Below are positions 10,001 through 16,931 of a DNA stretch of 64,000 nt, piece by piece. This DNA is from Pedobacter sp. WC2423 (lineage in GTDB: Bacteria > Bacteroidota > Bacteroidia > Sphingobacteriales > Sphingobacteriaceae): positions 4,526,001-4,590,000 of the forward strand of contig NZ_CP162005.1 of NCBI RefSeq assembly GCF_040822065.1, read 5' to 3'. A program made the position numbers and the translations under genes. Numbering within the stretch: position 1 is the stretch's first letter; every line of letters starts with the position of its first letter. The notes under the pieces were generated by a model. It was not told the DNA's origin, made no database searches, and was given only the letters and a program-made list of their open reading frames with translations.

Positions 10001-12940
10001 CGGATTGCTGGAATAAAGACTGGAGATTTAATTGGAGTGATGCTTGAACGGGAGGAATATCTGATTCCTGGTATCTTTGGAGTATTGAAATCGGGCGGAG
10101 TTTATGTTCCGATAGATCCTGAATATCCAATTTCCAGGGTTGCTTACATGGTCTCAGATTCCCAGCTTAAATTAATCATAACACGCACCAAACATTTAAA
10201 AGAGGGTATTTCTGTACCAATAATAAACTTGGATGAATGTTTAGCTGAGATTGAGGTTGAATCTTTCGTTTCATCAAAATTGAATTTAAATGGCAGAGAT
10301 CTCGCTTATGTAATATATACTTCTGGTTCGACTGGAAATCCTAAAGGAGTAATGGTTGAGCATCATTCTTTAATTAACAGGTTACTATGGATGCAGAAGA
10401 AATATCCAATTAGTCAAGAGGATGTTTTAATACAAAAAACTCCGCTTGTCTTTGATGTGTCAGTGTGGGAATTGTTCTGGTGGTCTTTGACTGGGGCAAC
10501 TTTATGTCTGCTTAAACAGGGGGATGAGAAAGATCCTGCTGAATTAATTAAAGTAATAGAAGAATATAAGGTAACAGTAATACATTTTGTTCCGCCTATG
10601 CTGGCCGTGTTTCTTTCGGGGATTGGGAAGGAATCCGATGATGAAAAAGCAAAGAGTTTACGACTTGTGTTTGCAAGTGGAGAGGCATTGAAGCCTGATC
10701 AGGTTACACAATTCGGACACAACCTGAATAAACAGAATAAGACCCGTCTGATTAACCTTTATGGGCCAACAGAAGCTACGGTGGATGTTAGCTATTATGA
10801 ATGTAGTTTTGAAGGAGAAAACAAAATTATTCCGATTGGTAAACCGATTGACAATATACAATTGTATGTGTTAAACCATTCGAAGCAATTGGTACCCAAG
10901 GGAGTAATAGGAGAATTGTATATTGGAGGTGCAGGATTGGCCAGGGGTTATATAAATAATGAAAAACTTACCAGGGAGAAATTTATTAGTAATCCTCACA
11001 AAGAAAATGATATCATCTATTCTACAGGTGATATGGTGCGCTGGCTCTCAAATGGGGATATAGAATATCTCGGTAGAATTGATGATCAGGTTAAAATAAG
11101 GGGAGTAAGAATCGAATTGCAGGAAATAGAATTTCATTTACAACAATTTCCAGGAATAAATAAAGTCGCTGTAATTCCTAAAGAAAGGGATGAAGAAAAG
11201 GTTCTTGTAGTTTTTTATATTTCTAATTCAGATTTGGATATTCAGGCTATTCGATCTTATTTATCTGATAGACTTCCTTATTATATGGTTCCTCAACATT
11301 ATTCAAAGGTCACTGATTTCCCGCTCACGGGAAATGGTAAGCTGAACAGAAATTTGTTAGTAATACCTGAATTTGGGACAAACCATGGATACGAACCGCC
11401 AGAAAATGAAGACGAGTGGAAAATGGTCGGATTGTGGTCTGATATCTTGAAGATTGACATTAATAAAATTGGAGTTGATAATGATTTTTTTGAAGAAGGA
11501 GGCCATTCTTTTACAGCTGTTTTGCTAGTTTACCAGATACAGGAACTCTTTTCTGTGAAGATTACGATGCGTGAAGTATTTGAGAATCCGACTGTAAGAA
11601 AACTTGTGAAATTGGTTAGCAGAAGAGCTGCTCATGTATCAGTTGATATACAAAATGTTGGTTTAAAAAATTATTATCCAGTGTCTTCTGAGCAAAAGCG
11701 GTTATTTGGAGAACAATTTATAGATGCAGCTAGCGTCGCATATAATATTTCCGATCTTTTTGAGATCAAAGGTGAACTGGATATCAAAAAGATTGAAAAG
11801 ACAATAGAGATATTAATTAATAGACATGAAAGTTTAAGGACAAGTTTTGAAATGGTTGAAGATGGTGTCATTCAACTTATTCATCCTGAATTAAAGTTCA
11901 ACCTGGAAGTTCAAATTGAAGAGGAGGTAAAAGACCCAGAAGAAATACTTACTCAATTTATAAGGCCTTTTTCTCTTTCCTCCTTTCCTTTGATAAGATT
12001 TCTGCTTTTGACAATAAAAGATAAAGGAAATTATCTTCTATTAGACATTCACCATATTATATGTGATGGTGTTTCTTTAAATATCCTGATGAATGATTTT
12101 CGAAGTATCTATAATGGAGCAGAATTGTCTCTCACCACTTTACGATACGTTGATTATGTTTATTGGCAGCGTAATCTTCAGGAAAATTTATCGGGACAAA
12201 AGAAATTCTGGTTGGAGAAATTATCTGGAGAACTGCCCCAATTAAATCTGCCTGTTAGTGGAGAGCGGGAGCTAATTGATGCGACTTTAGCTGCAATACA
12301 AGTTTTAAAACTTGATGCTGAATTATACGCTGCTACCAAAAAGCATATTGCTAATTCGAATGCTTCCCCTTTTATGTTTTTTCTTGCTATTTATTACCTT
12401 CTACTGCAAAAAATTACCGGCAATAATGATATTATTATTGGTACTGACATGATGGGAAGAAGGGATGTTGAATTAATGAAAATAGTCGGAACTTTTGTTA
12501 ATCTCTTACCGCTAAGAATGAGCATAAACGAGGAAGATTCTTTTGATGAGTTTCTAGAGCAGGTGAAAGAGTGCGTAATGGAGGCTGTTGATAATCAGGA
12601 TTTCCAGCTTGGAAGTATTATTGAAGGGTTAAGATCTCAAAAACAGCTATCGGATAAACTAATAAATGTGCACTTTTCCTTTCCGAATCTTACACAAGCT
12701 AGTACTAATCCAGGATCAATTGGTTTTATTCCTATTCGGTCCGGTAAGCAATTAACGACACAATTTGAATTGAAAATTGAAGTTGTAGAACAGAATAATG
12801 AGTTCCTCATTCGCTTCATTTATAGTGATGAATTGTATGATAACGATACAATCAGTATGCTAATGAAATACTATTTAAATATACTCAAACATGTTCTTGA
12901 AAATAAGAAGATTTTGATTGAGGAAATGGTATTGGCATAA
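1010..12940 (+). CDS. Hybrid PKS-NRPS: KS-AT-KR-ACP-C-A(Gly)-PCP-C-A(Ser)-PCP-C
   Basis: Cytosolic assembly-line enzyme of 3976 residues. KS, about 8-430: Cys179 in TACSTS, His315 in AHGTGT, His353 in NIGH. AT, about 525-830: Ser618 in GHSIGE; HAFH at 716-719 predicts malonyl-CoA. KR, about 1135-1310: GGSGQLG cofactor loop and Tyr1281, so a beta-hydroxy group is expected; no DH, ER or methyltransferase seen. ACP Ser1411. C1 has HHIISDG at 1594-1600. The first A domain, about 1940-2400, reads D-I-L-Q-M-G-M-V-W, close to the glycine code; PCP Ser2451. C2 has HHIITDA (usual Gly is Ala2640). The second A domain, about 2990-3450, reads D-V-W-H-F-S-L-V-D, the serine type; PCP Ser3500. A full C domain (HHIICDG from 3681) ends the protein, which has no TE or E domain. 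The PKS part is richer in G+C than the rest. Codes were aligned by hand to GrsA. Confidence 0.95.
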   Translation: MMENYTGFEVAIIGMAGKFPGASNIGEFWTNLNGGVESISFFTDEELEGEGEILSNIDNPSYVKAHGMVENKDCFDNTFFNYNADEAKLMDPQMRMFHECVWTALEDAGCNLNDANNRIGMYVGSSANLNWEVYSQLANRDGMVDSFSASQLGNIRFLSSRISYALNFQGASVFIDTACSTSLVAIHQACRGLLFSDCNIALAGGISLSNKSKKGYLYEEGMIHSKDGHCRAFDASASGTVNGEGAGVVVLKTLKNAIKDGDHIYAIIKGSGINNDGNGKVGYAAPSVNGQAAAIMTAQKLAKVPAESIGMLEAHGTGTSLGDPIEVEALNLAFGKSEVHYCALGSVKTNIGHLDVAAGVAGLIKAVLAIKHRQIPASLHYEQANPEINFKESPFYVNTVLKDWRNDKYPLRAGVSSFGIGGTNAHLILEEAPAVKGSGESRSEQVLVFSAKSAAALDRNLEAFSTYLESGKVAELADVAYTLARGRSDFSFRKSLVCSNLEELQAALLSAKSANAAVVEAASAPEVIFMFSGQGSQYVQMYADLYTQEPYFKEIADQCFNLVELQSGVDLKPVLFGSAAELINQTRYAQPLLFIVEYGLARLLMSWGIRPDKMIGHSIGEYVAACLSGVFSLEDSLLLVSKRGELMQGAPVGDMLSIGIAEEELKDYLSSAPQVCLAAHNSSSQCVVSGSSEQIAEFKKTIELAGYSSRILHTSHAFHSHLMDGILDEFKGVLDKVKINKPELPFISNVTGEFVQADEIGQAAYWVSHLREPVRFSEGAGRLLSGTGAAVLIEVGPGKTLSTFIRSHHLRNSSHQVVSLVRGAQEEGNDLKQLLTGFGKLWSHGVKIDWNGFYSGQVRKKVSLPTYSFEPVRYPVNVNALELLSALHPAVLKESRKAVREWFYYPSWKLLSMPALSVKAKGSVLLFIDDDGVFEGLSSRYLESGRKVIRVRTGLAYAQESPLSYRVAPVEVSGYQALFASLSDYGLFAEQLVHGWGLDGEQEKFYTDASGDRYFYSLLEAVKCWADQGNVSREVVVLTSDLHPVLEQGEISGVQSMSLGLLKVLAQEYSGLSGRHIDISSSEISGGLVLDNLYKELQSGDRGSVVSLRQGHRWGEIFDSLSSDGALDSPAFKAGGTYLITGGSGQLGSVLNGYLQKNYQANVILLGRSASLREDHPGHLSAQVFYISCDISDEIAVEAAVKMAEERFGKVDGVIHAAGVVSGSSINVANELTASDFQAQFNPKVRGVEVLDAVFSSRELDFCILISSLSTVLGGLGFGAYGPANIYMDYYLKSQRKLGRLRQWMSVDLDGLSFSGIADDYISGEELTSVLEHSLHFLTHPRLVVSVKALDERYKRWVSSAPDSLLQVIAEEQVGQDRILSQESMLDLWQHILGKPGMDIDDDFFEMGGDSLKVLTLVGRIHKQFNVEISVKEFFNWTTVKKLDEYLSTKLELRKSGTGYVSIPKAAEADYYPLSYAQRRLYFLNQFDKDALAYNMSQIVRIKGKVDYEKFNRTFRLLVLRHESLRTYFEIVDGQSVQRVAEEADPEIVYFQGGDPDQLIADFIRPFELSRAPLIRLGLMALDTEEHILMVDMHHIISDGVSRNILIRDFMALYNEEVLPELNLQYKDYAVWQQSDRQQEEHQLHKDFWLKEYENEVLTLELPADFPRPLVKQYAGDHLSFELNELETSGLKKLAEKEGVTLFMLLFAVHSILLSKLGNQEDIIIGVPAAGREHAELENILGMFVNTLPIRTNPQGNLTFKEFLAEVKQKTLSCFEHQSYPFEELLDQLELQRDVSRNPLFESVFSFINIESTTLLIKDLALEAYEKTSAVAKFDLTLSASESAGKIKLDFEYSTSLFAKETIERFISYFRNILKIVFTDTTIGIGQVDMLSREETEVLINDFNRTKLTYEKEKTITKIFEEKVLFKGDSIAFRIGDEKITYDKLNQRSNQLARLILQKGVAKESIVGVLLSRSKDLIISLIAVLKAGCAYVPIDPEYPIDRIKYMIADSGLRLLLTEDKLKNIQHQLALDIDCIEVSLTESLNIGTDNLEMNFPSSNLAYLIYTSGSTGNPKGVMIEHRNVVNFIFGVSQKIKFSEHGTILSLTTYSFDIFVLETFIPLLRGMEIVMATSAQQKDPDLLAALIERQQVNMMQITPSHLKLLLSSVRFQQVLRVIKIIMIGGEALSGELFNDLKNYYKGEIYNMYGPTETTVWSTIKNLTHADLITIGSPIANTEIRILDKYGMMLPINIPGELCIGGDGVGRGYFGNEKLTNERFTEDPIDKRKRIYRTGDSAKWLANGDIEFAGRIDDQVKVRGFRIEPGEIVSCLLKHDDISEAIVKVMEKKGNNYLVAYYVSKKEIQKEDLRNFLLLKLPEYMMPAYYVPIAAIPLTDNGKINKKALPQPEILIEREHQGARNETESILVEIWSQVLEIEEERVSVNKSFFELGGNSLNAITIIYRIEKSFGVRIAVYEFFHKNLIIEISEIIASLRENKSTQILSSPIRRVEEAEFYKLSSPQKRVYYHHELNSDSLAYNMPQVLELHGQVDHIRLKDAFNKLIIRNEILRTSFKVSAGEIVQRISKQVDFDIEYFSAQDVSKCISEFFRPFELESAPLIRLGLMQTAINVSILMIDMHHIITDATSQQILIKEFMQLYHNTDLPVLSLQYKDFAEWQQNEGFQNVLVEQKRFWADEYSDLPATLNLPLDFSRPSIRDYSGRSISFKILTEQTGDLKKLANKEQVTMFMVLLAIYHILLSKLSSQEDIVTGVPVSGRQHPDIEKMMGMFVNTLPIRSKPNSNLSFIEFLSEIKLTSLSSFENQSYPYEVLIDELKISRTSGHNPLFDVMFSYNNILETELSIPGLEIKSYPNELTATKFDLTLIASEGKGEIQLHLDYSTELFKEETILRFAAYFRNIITAVLSDPSKRIADIQILSEVEQHELLFVFNDTTVPYPQNSHLISLFETQVAKTPNQTAVVTNDKKLSYRELHILSNRIGNYLRRIAGIKTGDLIGVMLEREEYLIPGIFGVLKSGGVYVPIDPEYPISRVAYMVSDSQLKLIITRTKHLKEGISVPIINLDECLAEIEVESFVSSKLNLNGRDLAYVIYTSGSTGNPKGVMVEHHSLINRLLWMQKKYPISQEDVLIQKTPLVFDVSVWELFWWSLTGATLCLLKQGDEKDPAELIKVIEEYKVTVIHFVPPMLAVFLSGIGKESDDEKAKSLRLVFASGEALKPDQVTQFGHNLNKQNKTRLINLYGPTEATVDVSYYECSFEGENKIIPIGKPIDNIQLYVLNHSKQLVPKGVIGELYIGGAGLARGYINNEKLTREKFISNPHKENDIIYSTGDMVRWLSNGDIEYLGRIDDQVKIRGVRIELQEIEFHLQQFPGINKVAVIPKERDEEKVLVVFYISNSDLDIQAIRSYLSDRLPYYMVPQHYSKVTDFPLTGNGKLNRNLLVIPEFGTNHGYEPPENEDEWKMVGLWSDILKIDINKIGVDNDFFEEGGHSFTAVLLVYQIQELFSVKITMREVFENPTVRKLVKLVSRRAAHVSVDIQNVGLKNYYPVSSEQKRLFGEQFIDAASVAYNISDLFEIKGELDIKKIEKTIEILINRHESLRTSFEMVEDGVIQLIHPELKFNLEVQIEEEVKDPEEILTQFIRPFSLSSFPLIRFLLLTIKDKGNYLLLDIHHIICDGVSLNILMNDFRSIYNGAELSLTTLRYVDYVYWQRNLQENLSGQKKFWLEKLSGELPQLNLPVSGERELIDATLAAIQVLKLDAELYAATKKHIANSNASPFMFFLAIYYLLLQKITGNNDIIIGTDMMGRRDVELMKIVGTFVNLLPLRMSINEEDSFDEFLEQVKECVMEAVDNQDFQLGSIIEGLRSQKQLSDKLINVHFSFPNLTQASTNPGSIGFIPIRSGKQLTTQFELKIEVVEQNNEFLIRFIYSDELYDNDTISMLMKYYLNILKHVLENKKILIEEMVLA

Positions 12941-13070
12941 CCAATTGACAACTAATCACCTGCCTTTGTACAATAATTTTGGAAAAAAGCTGATCATGGA
13001 CAGATTTCAATAGTCTTTGATTGTGGCTGAAAATGAATCTTTTTAATAATTTAAGTTAATCATAATATAT

Positions 13071-14927
13071 ATGTGTGGAATTTGTGGCTTTGTAAAATTT
13101 AACCAGAATGTTTCTCAGGAAGACGAAAGCATTGTTCATGGTATGAATAATAAACTGAGACATAGAGGTCCTGATGCCCAAGAAGTACTTCTTTATGAAA
13201 ATATTGCTTTCGGATTTAGCAGGTTAAGTATCATCGGGTTAGAAAACGGCATGCAACCTATGTCTAATGAGGATAATTCTTTGATCCTTATTTGTAATGG
13301 AGAGATCTTTAATTACTTAGAACTAAAAGAAGAATTAAAAAAATCGGGACATTCATTTAAAACAGATACTGATGTAGAAGTTATTCTGCATTTGTATGAA
13401 GATTATGGACCTGATTTTTTAAATAAGTTAAATGGGCAGTTTGCTTTTGCTTTGTATGATAAAAAAAGGAAAAGACTATTCTGCGTAAGAGATCAGATGG
13501 GGATTATTCCTTTCTTTTATACTTTTACCCAAAACACCTTCATTTTTGGATCTGAGATTAAATCAATTCTTGAACATCCTTTGGTAGTCAGAGAAGTAGA
13601 TATGGTTGGTCTTGACCAAGTACTTACGTTTTCAGGACTAATCAGTCCAAGGACTATGTTTAAAAATATCCATAGTCTGGAAAATGGTCATTTCTTAATC
13701 GTAGATGAATATGGAAATATAAAAAAACAGGAATATTGGGACTTGATCTATCCAGAGGGAGAAAATGTTCCAGACGAAAAGCCAGAAAAATATTATATAG
13801 AAAAGCTAGAAGAGTTATTGGATAAATCAATAGGACTTCGTTTAAGGGCAGATGTACCTTCTGGGTTGTATTTAAGCGGTGGATTAGATTCGTCAATGAT
13901 TACGATGAAAGTAAAGCAATTGCAACCGGATGTATGTAAAGAAGTATTTTCAATAGATTTTCCAGATTCAAATTTATCTGAGTCTGTATACCAGAACATA
14001 GTTGCAACTGCGAGTAATGCAAAGCTTAATAAAAAGACTTTCTTCTCGGAAGATATCAGCGAAAGACTGAGGCATTCTGTTTATCACAGTGAATGTCCAA
14101 TAAAAGAAACCTATAATACAGCATCTCTTTCGTTATCTGAATCGGTGAGAGCTAAAGATATAAAGGTCATATTATCTGGTGAAGGAGCGGATGAATTGTT
14201 TGCAGGATATGTAGGCTATCGCTTTGATAAAATGAGAGCGTTAAATATGGTTGCAAATACGGCAAATGCTGAGGAGGAAAAATTGAGGGAAAGATTATGG
14301 GGGGACAAAACGTTCTTTTATGAACGTAATTACGGAGAATTTAATGAGGTGAAAAAACGTTTATATTCAAAACATATCAATTCATCGTTTGATGAAATAG
14401 ATTGTCTGAATCATCCATTGGTTAATCTGGATAGATTGAAAAACAGGAATGTTCTGAATAAAAGGGCATACATTGATTATAAGCTGAGGTTAGTCGATCA
14501 CCTGATCTCTGATCATGGAGATAGAATGGCGATGGCTAATTCTATTGAAGTAAGATATCCATTTTTAGATATTAATTTGGTTGAGTTTTCTACACAGGTT
14601 CCTGCTGAATTAAAATTGAAAGATTTAAATGAGAAATACATCCTTAAAAAAATCGCAGAAAAGTTTGTTCCCAAACAAGTAGTTGATAGAGAGAAGTTTG
14701 GTTTTATAGCTCCCGGAAGCCCATATCTGATCAAAAGAAATATTGAATTTATCAACGATACCCTTTCCTCAGATAGTATAAGAAAACAGGGTTATTTTAA
14801 CCATACTGAAATTGAACAGTTGAAAAACAAGTATGGTCAAAAAGACTTTGCAATAAATATTCCTTTTGAGAGTGATCTGTTGATTACTGTAATCACTTTT
14901 GGTTTGTTCCTCGAAGAATATTTTTAG
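13071..14927 (+). CDS. asnB: Asparagine synthetase (glutamine-hydrolysing), cluster-associated
   Basis: Two-domain amidotransferase of 618 residues. The N-terminal Ntn glutaminase begins MCGICGF, so Cys2 becomes the nucleophile after Met removal, and it carries RHRGPD and NGEIFN motifs. The C-terminal synthetase has the pyrophosphate loop SGGLDSS at 269-275. The known reaction is ATP-dependent amidation of Asp by Gln-derived ammonia. Within a peptide cluster it may supply Asn as a building block or amidate a carboxylate of the product. The RDxxGIxPxxY stretch reads RDQMGIIPFFY, slightly off the housekeeping form. It sits 130 bp after the hybrid synthetase on the same strand and 100 bp before the stand-alone A-PCP gene. 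The family call is secure; Asp as the true substrate is inferred. Confidence 0.92.
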   Translation: MCGICGFVKFNQNVSQEDESIVHGMNNKLRHRGPDAQEVLLYENIAFGFSRLSIIGLENGMQPMSNEDNSLILICNGEIFNYLELKEELKKSGHSFKTDTDVEVILHLYEDYGPDFLNKLNGQFAFALYDKKRKRLFCVRDQMGIIPFFYTFTQNTFIFGSEIKSILEHPLVVREVDMVGLDQVLTFSGLISPRTMFKNIHSLENGHFLIVDEYGNIKKQEYWDLIYPEGENVPDEKPEKYYIEKLEELLDKSIGLRLRADVPSGLYLSGGLDSSMITMKVKQLQPDVCKEVFSIDFPDSNLSESVYQNIVATASNAKLNKKTFFSEDISERLRHSVYHSECPIKETYNTASLSLSESVRAKDIKVILSGEGADELFAGYVGYRFDKMRALNMVANTANAEEEKLRERLWGDKTFFYERNYGEFNEVKKRLYSKHINSSFDEIDCLNHPLVNLDRLKNRNVLNKRAYIDYKLRLVDHLISDHGDRMAMANSIEVRYPFLDINLVEFSTQVPAELKLKDLNEKYILKKIAEKFVPKQVVDREKFGFIAPGSPYLIKRNIEFINDTLSSDSIRKQGYFNHTEIEQLKNKYGQKDFAINIPFESDLLITVITFGLFLEEYF

Positions 14928-15027
14928 AACCATTATTGCTGCAGATACTTCTTGACGCAGAAAAAAATATCCATCATAAAATTTTATTAACAGAATTACA
15001 ATTGCACTGGTAAGCATTCATTTTTGA

Positions 15028-16893
15028 ATGGGTGTACTGCTGCAATTTGATTTTCATCCTAAACTCAAAAAAAGAATGTCTATGCGTTCATTGATTTTTC
15101 AAGAAAAATTGCTTAACAGCCTGAAACTAAATAAAGATCTGGTAGCCATCGAAGAAAATGATCAGTTTATTTCCTATGCTGAATTATCATCAGCGGCTAA
15201 TAAAATTACCCGTTTTCTTTTAGATCAGCACCTGGAAAAGGAAACAATTGTAGGGATTTCAGTTGATACTAAATTCCAGCTGATCAGTAGTATCATAGGT
15301 ATTGTGAATGCCCGTTGTGTTTTTGTACCGCTTGATTCTTCTTTACCCGATCACCGGTTGAAAGAAATGATTCATGCTATGAATATGAATTTCATTATTA
15401 CTGCCGGGGGGAAACAATACAAAGAATCAATAACACAGTTAAATAGGATAAGCATAGAAGATATGCTGGTGCAAGAAGAACAAACTGTTCCTTTAATGCC
15501 TGTTGATTATCAAGAGCACGATAGCCTTTATATCTATTTTACTTCTGGGTCTACTGGAAAGTCAAAAGGTATTATCGGAAAGAATTCTAGTCTCTCCCAG
15601 TTTTTAGAATGGGAGATAGAGAAATTTAATTTTACCTCAGGTGGCAGATTCAGTCAGTTGATCAGTCCTTATTTTGATGCCTTTCTAAGAGATATTTTTG
15701 TACCCCTATTAACTGGAGGAACAATATGTATACACCCTGCGGATGAAGATTTCTTTAGCCTGGAGAAAATGACGAACTGGATTGATCAAAATAGAATCAA
15801 TGTGATCCATTGTGTACCAAGTATGTTCCGTGTTATCAATGATCAAAGTCTGATCCCGGCGAAATTTCAGTTACTTACCCATGTTTTGCTGTCAGGAGAA
15901 AAAATAGTTCCTTCAGAGCTTACCAATTGGTACAATGTGTTTGATTCAAGGATTCAACTGGTTAATCTTTATGGGACTACGGAAACAACAATGATAAGAG
16001 CTTACTACGAAATTAAGCCGGAGGATGCCAGAAGTGCAAAAATACCAATCGGCTATCCTATAGCTGATACGGAACTCTTAATTAGTAATGCTGATTTCAA
16101 ACCATGTCAACCACTTGTTCCTGGTGATTTATACATTATTTCAAAATATACAACCAAGGGATATCTAAACGATCCTGCGCTAACGGCAGAAAAATTCATC
16201 AAATTAAACGCAGGTACTCCAGAGGAAACAATTGCATTTAAGACTGGTGATAAGGCCAGAAGATTGGCCGATGGAAAAATTGATCTTTTAGGAAGGGATG
16301 ATCGTCAGGTAAAGATAAGAGGCATCAGAATAGAACTGGATGAAATTGAACACCTCCTTTTAAAATCCTCATGGGTCAAAAATGCTATAGTTGTTTTTAA
16401 TGCAAATGCTGAACCTGCAGCACAGTCTATTACCGCCTTTATTATAAGAAAGGATGAAATTATAACTGAGGGCCCAGTTGATGATCTGATAAAACAATAT
16501 TTAAGTGATCATCTTCCTGCTTATATGTTGCCTTCGGCAATTATTGAAGTTAATGAGTTCCCCCTTCTAAGTAATGGGAAAACTAATATCAAAGAGCTGT
16601 TAAATTCTGTTATAAAGAAAGATATTGTGCTGCCTGCAAATGAGTTGGAATCCGAGCTATTAGTAATTTGGAAAGAGATTTTTGGGGATCATCCGATATC
16701 CGCTGAAGAAGGGTTCCAAAATCTTGGAGGAAATTCGCTGAGTATCCTTGCCTTAGTCAGTAAAATCTATAAGCAATATAATGTGCGTTTGTCATTAAGT
16801 CAGATTTTTAGTCATAATTCTATTCAAAAACAAGCTGTATTTATTGCCCAGATAGAAAAAGACAACAATTCGTTTACGTCTGTTTATTTATAA
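15028..16893 (+). CDS. Stand-alone NRPS loading protein (A-PCP)
   Basis: Protein of 621 residues with one adenylation domain (A3 FTSGSTGKSKG, A5 NLYGTTETT with Thr for the usual Pro, A7 FKTGDKARR, A8 GRDDRQVKIRG) and a C-terminal carrier (LGGNS). No condensation domain is present. The pocket reads roughly D-A-R-H-L-S-L-M-I by hand alignment to GrsA, which matches no code I know. The 3976-residue hybrid ends in an unpaired C domain, so this protein may complete that split last module in trans. The alternative is that it activates an amino acid for tailoring, such as beta-hydroxylation on a carrier. The start is uncertain: an in-frame ATG at 15076, after an A-rich stretch, gives a more usual N-terminus. 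Confidence 0.92.
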   Translation: MGVLLQFDFHPKLKKRMSMRSLIFQEKLLNSLKLNKDLVAIEENDQFISYAELSSAANKITRFLLDQHLEKETIVGISVDTKFQLISSIIGIVNARCVFVPLDSSLPDHRLKEMIHAMNMNFIITAGGKQYKESITQLNRISIEDMLVQEEQTVPLMPVDYQEHDSLYIYFTSGSTGKSKGIIGKNSSLSQFLEWEIEKFNFTSGGRFSQLISPYFDAFLRDIFVPLLTGGTICIHPADEDFFSLEKMTNWIDQNRINVIHCVPSMFRVINDQSLIPAKFQLLTHVLLSGEKIVPSELTNWYNVFDSRIQLVNLYGTTETTMIRAYYEIKPEDARSAKIPIGYPIADTELLISNADFKPCQPLVPGDLYIISKYTTKGYLNDPALTAEKFIKLNAGTPEETIAFKTGDKARRLADGKIDLLGRDDRQVKIRGIRIELDEIEHLLLKSSWVKNAIVVFNANAEPAAQSITAFIIRKDEIITEGPVDDLIKQYLSDHLPAYMLPSAIIEVNEFPLLSNGKTNIKELLNSVIKKDIVLPANELESELLVIWKEIFGDHPISAEEGFQNLGGNSLSILALVSKIYKQYNVRLSLSQIFSHNSIQKQAVFIAQIEKDNNSFTSVYL

Positions 16894-16931
16894 GCTTCAT
16901 TATAATTTCATAGCCAACTTATTCTTTAAAA

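Noticed and set aside
12944..12981. TAATTTTG at 12974-12981 as an internal promoter for the asparagine synthetase gene
   Set aside because: The box matches, but the nearest TTG is 27 bases upstream, so spacing is poor. Left out of the features.
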